Below, in pieces: positions 25,959 through 35,154 of a DNA stretch of 64,000 nt; position 1 is the first letter of the stretch, and each line of letters opens with the position of its first letter. Source of the stretch: Roseinatronobacter monicus. Lineage in GTDB: Bacteria > Pseudomonadota > Alphaproteobacteria > Rhodobacterales > Rhodobacteraceae. Under the pieces are notes generated by a model. That model saw only the letters and a list, made by a program, of their open reading frames with translations. It had not been told where the DNA came from and searched no databases. A program made the translations under genes and the position numbers. Where the stretch lies: contig NZ_VFPT01000001.1 in NCBI RefSeq assembly GCF_006716865.1, positions 3,405,001-3,469,000 of the forward strand, written 5' to 3'.

Positions 25959-26414
25959 ATGTGGATTTTACTGGTTTTTCTAGCTGTTCCTATCCTTGAA
26001 ATTGCACTCTTCGTGCAAATCGGGGCACAATTCGGCGTGATCGGAACATTGGCCGAGGTGTTTGCTACCGCTGCAATAGCGCTGGTCCTCATGCGGCTGG
26101 AGCCGCATCGCAACGCGCATGACGTGCGTGCAGCGCTTGATCGTGACGCCAGCCCCGCCAGTCCGATGGCCCATTCCGCCCTTCGGATGATAGCGGCAGT
26201 GCTGCTGCTGCTTCCCGGTTTCTTTACCGACACACTCGGCGTTTTATTGCTGCTTCCCTTTGTGCGGATGCTTGTACTGGCGCAATTGTTCAAAAAACTT
26301 CGGGCTGCACATGCGCGCGACGAGGTTGTTATCATTGAAGGCGAGTACGAACACCGCCCCGATCCCGAATCACCCCCGGCCCCGCGCTTGGATGACCCGG
26401 AAAAGCGGGATTGA
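25959..26414 (+). CDS. fxsA: FxsA family membrane protein
   Basis: 151 residues from ATG 25959 (MWILLVFLAVPILEIALFV). Typical FxsA layout: first hydrophobic segment, VIGTLAEVFATAAIALVLMR, a middle loop, LRMIAAVLLLLPGFFTDTLGVLLLLP with the conserved PGFxTD, then a charged tail. In E. coli, FxsA overproduction relieves phage T7 exclusion by F plasmid; its normal role is unknown. It reads toward secB. Confidence 0.88.
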   Translation: MWILLVFLAVPILEIALFVQIGAQFGVIGTLAEVFATAAIALVLMRLEPHRNAHDVRAALDRDASPASPMAHSALRMIAAVLLLLPGFFTDTLGVLLLLPFVRMLVLAQLFKKLRAAHARDEVVIIEGEYEHRPDPESPPAPRLDDPEKRD

Positions 26415-26484
26415 GCCAAACCGGGCGCGCTGCTACAAGCTGCGCCAGACAAAAATTACCCGAAAAGATACAAGGAGCTTTTAG

Positions 26485-27009
26485 ATGACTGAATCCGAAC
26501 AGCAGGGCAATGGCGCTACAGCCGCCGCCGCACCCCAGCCAAAGGTCAATATGCGTATTCTTGCGCAGTTCATGCGGGACCTGTCCTTCGAAAATGTTGC
26601 AGCACAAAAAAAGCTGCAAGGCTCGAATGTGCAGCCCGACATTCAGGTGCAGGTCAGTCTGGACGCGAACAAGCGCGAAGCAGAAAACCAGTATGAGATT
26701 GGCACCAAGTTCAAGATCACCTCAAAGAACAAGTCCGACGACCAGACCTTGTTCATCGTCGAGTTGGACTATGTCGGCCTGTTCCATATCGAAGGTGTGC
26801 CACAGGAACAATTGCACCCGTTCCTGCTGATCGAATGCCCGCGCATGATCTTCCCCTTTGCCCGCCGGATCATATCAGACGTCACGCGTGATGGTGGCTT
26901 CCCGCCCCTGAACCTTGATACCGTTGATTTTCTGGCACTCTACAAGCAGGAATTGCAGCGTCAGGCGGCTGCCCAAGCGCAAAAGAGCGAAACACCTGTC
27001 GCAAATTGA
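26485..27009 (+). CDS. secB: Protein-export chaperone SecB
   Basis: 174 residues, with AAGGAG before ATG 26485. The SecB core is clear: ILAQFMRDLSFENVAAQKKL, YEIGTKFKITSKN, TLFIVELDYVGLFHIEGVP, PFLLIECPRMIFPFARRIISDVTRDGGFPPLNLDTVDF. N- and C-terminal tails are Ala/Gln-rich. The tetramer holds preproteins unfolded for SecA. It meets dnaQ tail to tail at a shared terminator. Confidence 0.97.
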   Translation: MTESEQQGNGATAAAAPQPKVNMRILAQFMRDLSFENVAAQKKLQGSNVQPDIQVQVSLDANKREAENQYEIGTKFKITSKNKSDDQTLFIVELDYVGLFHIEGVPQEQLHPFLLIECPRMIFPFARRIISDVTRDGGFPPLNLDTVDFLALYKQELQRQAAAQAQKSETPVAN

Positions 27010-27029
27010 TCTGATGTCACGTGCTGCAC

Positions 27030-27056
27030 AAAAGCCCCCGGTTTCGGGGGCTTTTT
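27030..27056 (+). terminator. Bidirectional terminator between secB and dnaQ
   Basis: AAAAGCCCCCG-GTTT-CGGGGGCTTTTT: strong G:C stem with A- and T-runs on either side, suited to end both convergent transcripts. Its right edge touches the dnaQ stop. Confidence 0.93.
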
Positions 27057-27754
27057 CATGACTTTCTGTATTTTCCCCACACGGCCGTTTCCCCCAGATC
27101 GGTGACAAAGGCGGCATGCGCCTGCGCTTCCGCTTCTGTCAGGCGCGAGGGCAGGGGTTTGGGTCGTCGTGGCAGCGGGGCGGCCCGCTGTCCGGCAGCA
27201 GCGCTTCCTTGTGCAGGTCGGGATGACAGCGCGAAATCCGGCTGCTGCCCACCCGCAAGTTCCAGATACACTTCGGCCAGAATTTCGCTGTCGAGCAGCG
27301 CGCCATGTTTCGTGCGCGCCGAATTGTTTATCGAGAACCGCCGACACAGTGCGTCCAGCGATGCGGGCGAGCCGGGAAATTTCTTGCGCGCAAGCGTCAA
27401 TGTGTCGAAGGCGCGATCAAAAGACAGAAGCGGACGCCCCGCCCATTCCAACTCGGCGTTCAGGAATTTCATATCAAAAGCTGCATTGTGGATGACCAGC
27501 CTGTCATCTGCGACAAATTCCAAAAACGCATCGGCAATATGCTCAAAAAGTGGCTTGTCGCGCAGAAAGTCATCGCCCAGCCCGTGCACCTCAAATGCTT
27601 CTGGCGGCATAGGGCGCTTGGGGTTGATATACTGGTGATATGTCCGTCCGGTCGGCATAAGATTGACCAGCTCCACAATGCCGATCTCGACCAGCCGGTG
27701 CCCTTCGCCGGGTTCGAACCCTGTGGTTTCCGTATCCAGCACCAGTTCACGCAT
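27056..27754 (-). CDS. dnaQ: DNA polymerase III epsilon subunit (proofreading exonuclease)
   Basis: 232 residues. The DEDDh exonuclease motifs are complete: LDTETTGFEP (Exo I), VIHNAAFDMKFLN (Exo II) and HGALLDSEILAEVYLEL (Exo III with the histidine). The C-terminal tail (PLPSRLTEAEAQAHAAFV) is the polymerase-alpha binding segment. Its start overlaps the coaE stop by 8 bp in a maf-aroE-coaE-dnaQ operon typical of the alphaproteobacterial origin region. Confidence 0.96.
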   Translation of the reverse strand: MRELVLDTETTGFEPGEGHRLVEIGIVELVNLMPTGRTYHQYINPKRPMPPEAFEVHGLGDDFLRDKPLFEHIADAFLEFVADDRLVIHNAAFDMKFLNAELEWAGRPLLSFDRAFDTLTLARKKFPGSPASLDALCRRFSINNSARTKHGALLDSEILAEVYLELAGGQQPDFALSSRPAQGSAAAGQRAAPLPRRPKPLPSRLTEAEAQAHAAFVTDLGETAVWGKYRKS

Positions 27755-28334
27755 GTTCTGCCTCCAGTCTTCTGACCAGTTTCTGGACCGCCGCGCGCGT
27801 GCTGTCCATATCTGTCGTCTCGATCACGAAATCTGCGCGCGCGCGCTTTTCGGCATCAGGCATCTGGCGTGCAAGAATGGCATCAAGTTGCGCCTCATTC
27901 ACGTCCGGGCGTTCCAACACGCGGGCGCGTTGCACATTTTCCGGCGCGGTGACGACCAAGACACCATCAACCTGCGCGCCCACCTCAAACAGCAATGGAA
28001 TATCCAGCACAACAAGTGGGCCAGATAGAGATGCGACAAACGCCTCGCGGTCCTGCGCCACCAGCGGATGCACCACAGATTCCAGTGCAGCCAATGCCGT
28101 GGGGTCGCGCGCTATCCAGCGCTTCAACTCTGCGCGGTCAATCGCAGCATCGCGCAACGCTTCGGGGCAAAGGGCGGCAACCGGCCCGACCGCAGCGCCA
28201 TCCTTGCCATACAACCGGTGCACTGCTGCATCCGCATCCCAGACCGGAACGCCCATGTCGCGGAAGAACCCAGCAGTGGTGCTTTTGCCCATGCCGATCG
28301 ACCCTGTCAACCCCAGTCGATATGGCTGCCTCAT
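27747..28334 (-). CDS. coaE: Dephospho-CoA kinase
   Basis: 195 residues from ATG 28334, coupled to aroE by ATGA. The P-loop GLTGSIGMGKSTT, WDADAAVHRLYG, and the lid region ARQMPDAEKRARADFVIET are CoaE hallmarks. It phosphorylates the ribose 3'-OH of dephospho-CoA, the last CoA synthesis step. The open frame extends upstream inside aroE, which is shadow. Confidence 0.96.
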   Translation of the reverse strand: MRQPYRLGLTGSIGMGKSTTAGFFRDMGVPVWDADAAVHRLYGKDGAAVGPVAALCPEALRDAAIDRAELKRWIARDPTALAALESVVHPLVAQDREAFVASLSGPLVVLDIPLLFEVGAQVDGVLVVTAPENVQRARVLERPDVNEAQLDAILARQMPDAEKRARADFVIETTDMDSTRAAVQKLVRRLEAEHA

Positions 28335-29158
28335 GCGCGCAAAACCGCAGCGCGCAGCGCCTCGGTCACCTCTGGCTTGTGTCCAAACCACCGCTCGAAC
28401 CCCGGTACGGCCTGATGCAGCAACATGCCCAGCCCGTCGACCACAACACACCCAGAGCGGTGCGCATGTTGCAATAAAGGGGTGTCCAAGGGTGTATAAA
28501 CCAGATCCGTCACAACGGTTTGCGCCGAAAACAGTGTATCGGGCAACTCTAGCGCGGGCTGTCCGACCATTCCCAGCGAAGTTGTATTGACGACAAGCGC
28601 GGCATTCTGCGCGGCATCGGGCCAATTTGCCCAATCAACGATTGTGATGGGCGCCCCGAGATCCTGCGCCAACCCCTCTGCCCGCGCGCGGGTTCGGTTG
28701 GCCAGCCGAATATCGGTGACACCTGCATCTGCCAGCGCCACGATCACAGCCCGCGCGGCACCGCCCGCACCCAATATCAGCACAGGACCGTCCGCCGCAC
28801 GCCACGCAGGCGCACCCGCTTGCAAGTTGCGCAAAAACCCATAGCCATCGGTGTTGTCAGCATGGACCGCGCCATTCACGAAGGTCAGGGTATTCGCAGC
28901 CCCGATCGCGCGCGCCATTGGTGTGACATCATCCGCAAGGGCAAGCACAGCTTCTTTATGCGGGATCGTCACATTCGCGCCGAAAAACCCCATCATGGGC
29001 ATAACGCGCAACACCCGCTCCAGATCATTGGCTTCGACATGCAGGGGCACGTAATGGCCCTTGATCCCGTACTCCCGCAGCCATGTGCCATGCAATAGCG
29101 GCGATCGACTGTGACCAATGGGGCACCCGATGACGCCGGCCAAGGGTATCTTGCTCAT
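28331..29158 (-). CDS. aroE: Shikimate dehydrogenase (NADP+)
   Basis: 275 residues. GCPIGHSRSPLLHGTWL binds shikimate, NVTIPHKEAV carries the catalytic lysine, NTDGYGF the aspartate, and VLILGAGGAARAVIVAL with NRTRARAE binds NADPH. It reduces 3-dehydroshikimate; the pathway's last enzyme AroC is also in this window but in another operon. Its start overlaps the maf stop (ATGA). Confidence 0.97.
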   Translation of the reverse strand: MSKIPLAGVIGCPIGHSRSPLLHGTWLREYGIKGHYVPLHVEANDLERVLRVMPMMGFFGANVTIPHKEAVLALADDVTPMARAIGAANTLTFVNGAVHADNTDGYGFLRNLQAGAPAWRAADGPVLILGAGGAARAVIVALADAGVTDIRLANRTRARAEGLAQDLGAPITIVDWANWPDAAQNAALVVNTTSLGMVGQPALELPDTLFSAQTVVTDLVYTPLDTPLLQHAHRSGCVVVDGLGMLLHQAVPGFERWFGHKPEVTEALRAAVLRA

Positions 29159-29748
29159 CCCTCGATTTCTCCTCGCAAAGCCAGATAATTCAGCAATTCC
29201 AACAAGGGCAGACCAAGAATGGTAAAATAATCACCCTGTATCTGCGCGAACAGGCGCACGCCCTCTTCCTCCAGCTTGTATCCGCCGACAGAAGCGCCAA
29301 TCGCAGGCCAGTTGCGGTCCAGATAAGCATCAAGATAGCTGTCGGAAAAGCTGCGCATGGTCAGGCGCGCGACGCCCACATGCCGCCAGACAGGTTCGCC
29401 ATCATCATACAGCACAGCGGCAGACAGCAACTGGTGCGTCCCTGCACGCAGCAGGCAGAGTTGATCGCGCGCCACCTGTTTCGTCGGGGGTTTTTCCAAG
29501 ACAGCGCCCTTATGCGCAAGAACCTGATCGCACCCCAAAACCAGACGGCCCGGCATACGCCCGGACACTTTGCGCGCCTTGGCCTCTGCCAATGTATCAG
29601 CGATATCGCGGGGAGGGGCCGCATCTGCCAGCAGGGACGCAATAAGCGCGGACTCGTCCACACGCGCGACGGCAACCTCCGGGTGCAGGCCCGCATTCTC
29701 AAGCATCTGACGCCTGATTTCAGAACCCGAAGCCAAGACAAGTGTCAT
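29155..29748 (-). CDS. maf: Maf/YhdE-like nucleotide pyrophosphatase
   Basis: 197 residues from ATG 29748 (MTLVLASGSEIRRQML). Maf motifs: LASGSEIRR, VDES, GCDQVL, and GGYKLEEEGVRLFAQIQGDYFTILGLPLL. Maf proteins hydrolyse non-canonical or modified NTPs; paralogue class cannot be fixed. The start codon shares a base with a perfect DnaA box, so transcription begins inside or beside the proposed origin. Confidence 0.93.
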   Translation of the reverse strand: MTLVLASGSEIRRQMLENAGLHPEVAVARVDESALIASLLADAAPPRDIADTLAEAKARKVSGRMPGRLVLGCDQVLAHKGAVLEKPPTKQVARDQLCLLRAGTHQLLSAAVLYDDGEPVWRHVGVARLTMRSFSDSYLDAYLDRNWPAIGASVGGYKLEEEGVRLFAQIQGDYFTILGLPLLELLNYLALRGEIEG

Positions 29749-30127
29749 GTGGATAACCTTGTGATCAAGCACGCCAATAAGTGATGGCAAACTAGCCAGA
29801 TATCCCCAGCCATGCCAAGTGCTGTCATGTTGTGCCCGCCGCCGCAAGGGCTCGGGCCGGTCTGTCCACACGGGATAACTCGCCACGTACCGTCTGTGCA
29901 AAACCCGAATCACCAAGAGTAACAAACACGTTATTCTTGGTTTGTTCCGTTTTATACCTATGTTTTAATTGCGTTTTTTTCACGTTCAACGTGTATCGAG
30001 ATTTGGCGGGGGTGTGGATAACTCTGTGCATGGAAAAGTTATCCCCATATCCACAGGCCTTACTACAACATCATTCCCTTCTATCTCTTTATTAATTAAA
30101 GAAGGACAAAACAGAGAAGAGGCAATC
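29749..30127. other. Probable chromosomal replication origin (oriC)
   Basis: A 379-bp non-coding gap between maf (-) and hemJ (+). DnaA boxes: TGTGGATAA at 29748-29756 and at 30013-30021 (both perfect, minus strand), TTATCCCCA 30039-30047 and ATATCCACA 30047-30055 (8 of 9), ATATCCCCA 29800-29808 (7 of 9). An AT-rich, T-rich stretch (about 29935-29985) could be the unwinding element; a second AT-rich patch lies at 30078-30105. A 13-bp palindrome CACGTTCAACGTG lies at 29981-29993. Neighbouring genes (hemJ, rho, mnmEG, parAB; maf-aroE-coaE-dnaQ) match the Caulobacter-type origin context and mostly read away from the gap. Confidence 0.83.
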
Positions 30128-30565
30128 ATGTTGAGCGATCTGTATTTGTGGATCAAGGCGTTGCATATCATGGCTGTCATCGCCTGGATGGCAGGCTTGT
30201 TTTATCTGCCTCGATTGTTCGTCTACCATGTTGAACGATCTGCCAGCGCAGAAATGGGCGCAGTCTTTCAGACGATGGAAGAAAAACTGCTGCGCGTCAT
30301 CATGAACCCCGCAATGATCGTGGCATGGCTGACAGGGCTGACGATGGTCTCCATCCCCGGCCTGATCGACTGGTCCCTGATCTGGCCATGGAGCAAGTTC
30401 ATCGGGCTGATCGGCATGACATGGTTTCACATGTGGTGCGCACGGCGGCGGCGCATCTTTGCCGAAGGCGGCAATGCATTGAGCGGGCGCAATTACCGCA
30501 TGATGAACGAAGTCCCGACCGTGCTGATGGTGGTGATTGTTCTGTCGGTGATCGTGAAATTCTGA
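30128..30565 (+). CDS. hemJ: HemJ-type protoporphyrinogen IX oxidase
   Basis: 145 residues with four membrane segments; ATG 30128 follows GAGG. LWIKALHIMAVIAWMAGLFYLPRLFVYH carries the conserved histidines, and LLRVIMNPAMIVAWLTGL and WFHMWCARRRR are family features. HemJ oxidises protoporphyrinogen to protoporphyrin in heme and chlorophyll synthesis where HemG/HemY are absent. In relatives hem genes also border the origin. Confidence 0.93.
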   Translation: MLSDLYLWIKALHIMAVIAWMAGLFYLPRLFVYHVERSASAEMGAVFQTMEEKLLRVIMNPAMIVAWLTGLTMVSIPGLIDWSLIWPWSKFIGLIGMTWFHMWCARRRRIFAEGGNALSGRNYRMMNEVPTVLMVVIVLSVIVKF

Positions 30566-30629
30566 AGCCAGATTGACTCTGGCGCTGATATTTCGTATGC
30601 GACAGCCAACCCCGCCGTCCGGTGGGACG

Positions 30630-30645
30630 TGTTCCACATGAAACG
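30630..30645. promoter_or_regulatory. Degenerate parS-like site upstream of rho
   Basis: TGTTCCACATGAAACG matches 13 of 16 bases of the parS consensus. It lies in the hemJ-rho gap. Binding by ParB is uncertain with three mismatches. Confidence 0.35.
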
Positions 30646-30690
30646 ATGACAAGATGTCCTGCACGTGGTGTGGGCAAGCAGGGTGTTGCA

Positions 30691-31992
30691 ATGTCCGATA
30701 CGGTGATCGAAGACCGGCCTGAAAGCGAAGAAACGCTGAACCTCGCAGACCTCAAGGCGAACAGCCCGGCGGACCTGCTGGCGATGGCCGAAGAGTTGGA
30801 GATTGAGAACGCACCTTCCATGCGCAAGGGCGAGATGATGTTCTCGATCTTGAAGGAACGCGCGGAAGAAGGCTGGATCATCTCTGGCGAGGGTGTGCTG
30901 GAAGTGCTGCAAGACGGTTTTGGTTTTCTGCGCGCACCAGAAGCAAACTACCTGCCCGGTCCCGATGACATTTACGTCTCGCCTGATGTGATCCGCCAGT
31001 ATTCGCTGCGCACCGGCGACACAATCGAAGGGGTGATACAAGCCCCCGCCGAGAATGAGCGGTATTTCGCAATCACCAAGGTGACGCGGATCAATTTTGA
31101 TGACCCGGAACGTGCGCGCCACAAGGTCCATTTCGACAACCTGACCCCGCTTTACCCTGATGAGCGGCTGTGGATGGAAACCGGCGACCCTGCCACAAAA
31201 GACCGCTCTGCGCGGATCATCGACATCGTCTCGCCGCTTGGCAAAGGCCAGCGTGCCCTGATCGTGGCCCCGCCGCGCACGGGTAAAACCGTTTTGTTGC
31301 AAAATATTGCGCATAGCATCGCCCAAAACCACCCTGAGTGTTATCTGATCGTCCTGCTGATCGACGAACGGCCAGAGGAAGTGACGGACATGCAGCGCTC
31401 GGTCAAGGGCGAGGTGATTGCCTCGACCTTCGACGAACCGGCAACGCGACATGTGGCCGTGGCTGAAATGGTCATAGAAAAGGCCAAGCGCCTTGTCGAG
31501 CACAAGCGCGATGTGGTGATCCTGCTGGATTCCATCACTCGTCTGGGCCGCGCCTTTAACACGGTGGTTCCAAGCTCGGGCAAGGTGCTGACCGGCGGTG
31601 TGGATGCGAACGCCCTGCAACGCCCCAAGCGCTTCTTCGGGGCTGCGCGGAATATCGAAGAGGGTGGTTCACTCAGCATCATCGCAACCGCGCTGATCGA
31701 CACAGGCTCGCGCATGGACGAAGTGATCTTTGAAGAATTCAAAGGCACCGGCAACAGTGAAATCGTGCTGGATCGCAAAGTGGCTGACAAGCGCGTCTTC
31801 CCGGCGATGGATATTCTGAAATCCGGCACCCGGAAAGAGGATCTGCTGATCGAGAAGAACGATCTTCAGAAAACCTTTGTCCTGCGCCGCATCCTGAACC
31901 CGATGGGCACAACCGACGCCATCGAATTCCTGATCTCGAAGCTGAAACAGACCAAAACCAACAGCGATTTCTTCGACTCGATGAATTCCTGA
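30691..31992 (+). CDS. rho: Transcription termination factor Rho
   Basis: 433 residues from ATG 30691. N-terminal helix domain ([19 protein letters not shown]), the RNA-binding cold-shock fold ([16 protein letters not shown]), Walker [14 protein letters not shown], Walker [12 protein letters not shown], and the R-loop [24 protein letters not shown] are in order. The hexamer ends transcription at rut sites. The 125-bp leader is long and non-coding, compatible with autoregulation. Confidence 0.97.
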   Translation: MSDTVIEDRPESEETLNLADLKANSPADLLAMAEELEIENAPSMRKGEMMFSILKERAEEGWIISGEGVLEVLQDGFGFLRAPEANYLPGPDDIYVSPDVIRQYSLRTGDTIEGVIQAPAENERYFAITKVTRINFDDPERARHKVHFDNLTPLYPDERLWMETGDPATKDRSARIIDIVSPLGKGQRALIVAPPRTGKTVLLQNIAHSIAQNHPECYLIVLLIDERPEEVTDMQRSVKGEVIASTFDEPATRHVAVAEMVIEKAKRLVEHKRDVVILLDSITRLGRAFNTVVPSSGKVLTGGVDANALQRPKRFFGAARNIEEGGSLSIIATALIDTGSRMDEVIFEEFKGTGNSEIVLDRKVADKRVFPAMDILKSGTRKEDLLIEKNDLQKTFVLRRILNPMGTTDAIEFLISKLKQTKTNSDFFDSMNS

Positions 31993-31993
31993 C

Positions 31994-33280
31994 ATGGACA
32001 CGATTTTCGCACTGGCCTCGGCCCGTGGAAAATCGGGCGTGGCTGTTATTCGGGTGTCGGGTCCACAGGCGCATTCTGTTGTCAAAACTCTGACTGGGGC
32101 GCTGCCACAGGCGCGCCGCGCATCCTTGCGAAAGCTGCACACCGCGGATGGGGACTTGCTGGACACCGCATTGGTCGTAATCTTCGACCAGGGCGCCAGC
32201 TTTACCGGCGAACAGGTTGCAGAAATCATGACGCATGGCAGTCTGGCAACTGTCGCAGCCGTTGAGGCCTGTCTGGCGCAAGATCACGGCCTGCGGATGG
32301 CAGAACCGGGCGAATTCACCCGCCGCGCGCTGGAGAACGGCGTTCTTGACCTGACGCAGGTAGAGGCACTGGGTGACCTGCTGGAGGCCGAGACGGAAAG
32401 CCAGCGCCGGCAGGCTATGCGCGTCTTGGATGGGGCCTTGGGCAGGCTGGTTGAGGGGTGGCGCGGGCATCTGCTAAAAGCAGCGGCCTTGGTCGAGGTT
32501 TCAATCGATTTCGTCGAAGAGGATGTCGGCAATTTTGATGCGATGATATTGGCAGAACTGAATGCGGTGCAATCTCAGCTATTGGCCGAAATTTCAGGGC
32601 AGGCGGTACGCGAGCGGGTGCAAAGCGGGTTCGAGATTGCGCTGATCGGGTCGGTCAACGCGGGAAAATCCACCCTGCTGAATGCGCTGGCAGGCCGGGA
32701 AGCTGCGATCACCTCTGATATTGCAGGCACGACGCGCGATGTTATCGAGTTGCGCATGGATATTGGCGGCTATGCTGTGACATTGCTGGATACAGCAGGG
32801 CTGCGAGAGACGCGCGAAGAGATTGAAAGCATCGGCATCGCACGCGGGCAAAAGCGCGCCGCTGACGCCGATATTCGCATTATATTGTGTGACGGACCCG
32901 ATATTCCACCACCTGTAGACGTTATCCCTAATGATATTGTCACGTTTAGCAAGGCTGACCAGTTTCCCCAAGCGCAGGGCGGAGTGTCGGGTGTGACGAG
33001 CGAAGGGATTGATGCGTTGTTGCAAGAGATTGTGCAGCGCTTGTCTGTGATGACGGCGCGCGACGGGGTGAGTGTGCGGCGTCGCCACTTGCAGGCCATG
33101 ACTGCTGCGCAACACGCATTAGAGAGTGCGATTGAAAAACTGACCGATGAGGGGTATATCCCCGAACTGGTGGCAGCTGACATACGTCAAGCGATGACAG
33201 CGCTGGATTCCTTGATTGGCAAAATAGATGTGGAAGATTTGCTTGGTGACATCTTCGCGTCTTTCTGTATCGGCAAGTAG
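31994..33280 (+). CDS. mnmE: tRNA modification GTPase MnmE
   Basis: 428 residues, start one base after the rho stop. The N-terminal folate-binding domain ([21 protein letters not shown]), central helices, an inserted G domain ([27 protein letters not shown]) and the C-terminal CIGK motif are complete. The G domain is somewhat short between G3 and G4 ([16 protein letters not shown]). With MnmG it installs carboxymethylaminomethyl groups at the wobble uridine of tRNAs. Confidence 0.97.
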   Translation: MDTIFALASARGKSGVAVIRVSGPQAHSVVKTLTGALPQARRASLRKLHTADGDLLDTALVVIFDQGASFTGEQVAEIMTHGSLATVAAVEACLAQDHGLRMAEPGEFTRRALENGVLDLTQVEALGDLLEAETESQRRQAMRVLDGALGRLVEGWRGHLLKAAALVEVSIDFVEEDVGNFDAMILAELNAVQSQLLAEISGQAVRERVQSGFEIALIGSVNAGKSTLLNALAGREAAITSDIAGTTRDVIELRMDIGGYAVTLLDTAGLRETREEIESIGIARGQKRAADADIRIILCDGPDIPPPVDVIPNDIVTFSKADQFPQAQGGVSGVTSEGIDALLQEIVQRLSVMTARDGVSVRRRHLQAMTAAQHALESAIEKLTDEGYIPELVAADIRQAMTALDSLIGKIDVEDLLGDIFASFCIGK

Positions 33281-33283
33281 GAG

Positions 33284-33299
33284 TGTTTCACGTGAAACA
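33284..33299. promoter_or_regulatory. parS site at the mnmG start
   Basis: TGTTTCACGTGAAACA, a perfect match to the consensus parS palindrome bound by chromosomal ParB. It fills the spacer between the Shine-Dalgarno sequence and the GTG start of mnmG. Confidence 0.96.
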
Positions 33300-35154
33300 T
33301 TATGATGTGATTATTGTTGGCGGTGGACATGCCGGCGTCGAGGCGGCCTTGGCGGCATCGAGGATGGGCGCTGCGACCGCATTGGTCACATTTAGAAAGT
33401 CTGATCTTGGTGTGATGTCCTGCAACCCTGCGATTGGCGGATTGGGCAAGGGGCATCTGGTCCGTGAAATAGACGCCTTGGATGGGCTGATGGGCCGCGC
33501 GGGTGATTTTGCCGCGATTCAATATCGCCTGCTCAACCGCTCCAAAGGTCCCGCTGTGCAAGGCCCGCGTATCCAAGCGGACCGCGCGCGATACCGCGAA
33601 ATTGTTTCACGTGAAACACTTGCCGCGCAGAACCTTGATGTAATTGAGGCAGAAGTCACAGCCCTTTTGCAGCGGGGTGACGCTGTAGTCGGCATCCAAG
33701 TTAACGGCACCGCAGAGATTCACGCGCGCTCTGTCGTTCTGACCACAGGCACATTTCTGGGCGGCAAGGTCTTTATCGGCGATGAAAGCTTCCCCGCCGG
33801 ACGGATGGGTAACGCCGCGTCCAGCATATTGGCGCAACAACTGCGCGGCTTGGGGCTGCCCATGGGTCGCCTAAAGACCGGCACACCCCCTCGGCTTGAT
33901 GGGAAATCGATTGACTGGGATATGCTGGAAAAACAGCAAGGCGACGAGTCACCAGAGTACTTATCATTTCTGACAGACCACGTCATCGCGCCACAGGTTC
34001 CCTGCGCGATCACACATACAAACGAGCGAACACATGAGATTGTGCGCGATAACCTGTCGCGGTCTGCCATGTATGGCGGGCATATCGAGGGGGTTGGCCC
34101 CCGCTACTGCCCTTCGATAGAAGATAAGGTGATGCGATTCGCCGAGAAAACATCGCATCAGGTGTTTCTGGAACCCGAAGGGCTTAACGACGATACGGTG
34201 TACCCCAATGGCATTTCAACCTCGCTTCCTGCCGAGGTTCAAACTGCCTATGTGCGCAGTATTGCCGGGCTAGAGCATGTGACGATCCTTCAGCCGGGTT
34301 ACGCCATTGAATATGACTATATCGACCCACGAGCATTAACGCTGTCTTTACGTTTGAAGGATATGCAAGGGTTTTACCTTGCCGGCCAGATAAACGGAAC
34401 CACAGGCTATGAGGAGGCAGCAGCACAAGGGTTGGTTGCAGGTTTGAACGCGGCGCTTTTCGCGCATGGCCGCGATGCCGTGACCTTCAGCCGGTCAACG
34501 TCCTATATTGGCGTGATGATCGACGATCTTACTCTACGCGGTGTGGCGGAGCCTTATCGTATGTTCACCTCTCGGGCGGAGTATCGATTGTCTTTGCGCG
34601 CCGATAACGCTGACCAACGGCTGACGCCGCTGGGCATATCTCTGGGGTGTGTGTCTGAGGCGCGGCAACAGGAATTTGAGGGCAAGCTGGAACGGCTGGA
34701 GAAAGCGAAAGGCAAGATGCGGGCCGTTACATTCACGCCGGGCCAGTTGAACCGGGCAGGGCACAAAATCAGCGAAGATGGAACGCGCAGAAATGCCCTG
34801 ACACTGCTTGGCCTGTCGGGATTTAATTTTGATGTTCTGACGCAGCTTGTGCCAGAGTTTGCAGAAATTGATGACGCAACCAAGCGCCAGATCGAGAAAG
34901 AAATGGTCTATGATTCCTATCTGGACCGGCAAGATGCGCAGATAAAAGCGTTGCAGGCGGATGAAGACCGGCGTTTTCCAGAAGGGTTTGATTTCACAAA
35001 GATAAACGGGCTGTCAAACGAACTGGCGGGAAAGCTGACACGTATTCGTCCAGAAACCTTGGCGCAGGCTGCACGGATAGACGGGATGACACCGGCAGCG
35101 TTGGTGCTCCTGTTGTCGCGCTTGCAGCACCGCAAAAATCGTGCATCGGCATGA
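33292..35154 (+). CDS. mnmG: tRNA modification FAD protein MnmG (GidA)
   Basis: 620 residues. GTG 33292 has AGGAG (33279-33283) 8 bases upstream; the GTG at 33283 overlaps that sequence and is less likely. [18 protein letters not shown] binds [29 protein letters not shown] is signature 1, and [20 protein letters not shown] is signature 2. The C-terminal part ([27 protein letters not shown]) contacts MnmE. Two perfect parS sites lie in this gene, one at the start and one at 33603. Confidence 0.97.
   Translation: MKHYDVIIVGGGHAGVEAALAASRMGAATALVTFRKSDLGVMSCNPAIGGLGKGHLVREIDALDGLMGRAGDFAAIQYRLLNRSKGPAVQGPRIQADRARYREIVSRETLAAQNLDVIEAEVTALLQRGDAVVGIQVNGTAEIHARSVVLTTGTFLGGKVFIGDESFPAGRMGNAASSILAQQLRGLGLPMGRLKTGTPPRLDGKSIDWDMLEKQQGDESPEYLSFLTDHVIAPQVPCAITHTNERTHEIVRDNLSRSAMYGGHIEGVGPRYCPSIEDKVMRFAEKTSHQVFLEPEGLNDDTVYPNGISTSLPAEVQTAYVRSIAGLEHVTILQPGYAIEYDYIDPRALTLSLRLKDMQGFYLAGQINGTTGYEEAAAQGLVAGLNAALFAHGRDAVTFSRSTSYIGVMIDDLTLRGVAEPYRMFTSRAEYRLSLRADNADQRLTPLGISLGCVSEARQQEFEGKLERLEKAKGKMRAVTFTPGQLNRAGHKISEDGTRRNALTLLGLSGFNFDVLTQLVPEFAEIDDATKRQIEKEMVYDSYLDRQDAQIKALQADEDRRFPEGFDFTKINGLSNELAGKLTRIRPETLAQAARIDGMTPAALVLLLSRLQHRKNRASA
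33603..33618. promoter_or_regulatory. parS site inside mnmG
   Basis: TGTTTCACGTGAAACA, perfect consensus, within the coding frame where it encodes VSRET. Confidence 0.96.

Noticed and set aside
28335..28634. N-terminal extension of coaE
   Set aside because: Lies inside aroE in another frame; the ATGA junction gives the start.
29870..29878. CGGGATAA as a further DnaA box
   Set aside because: Only 6 of 9 bases match; too weak to count.
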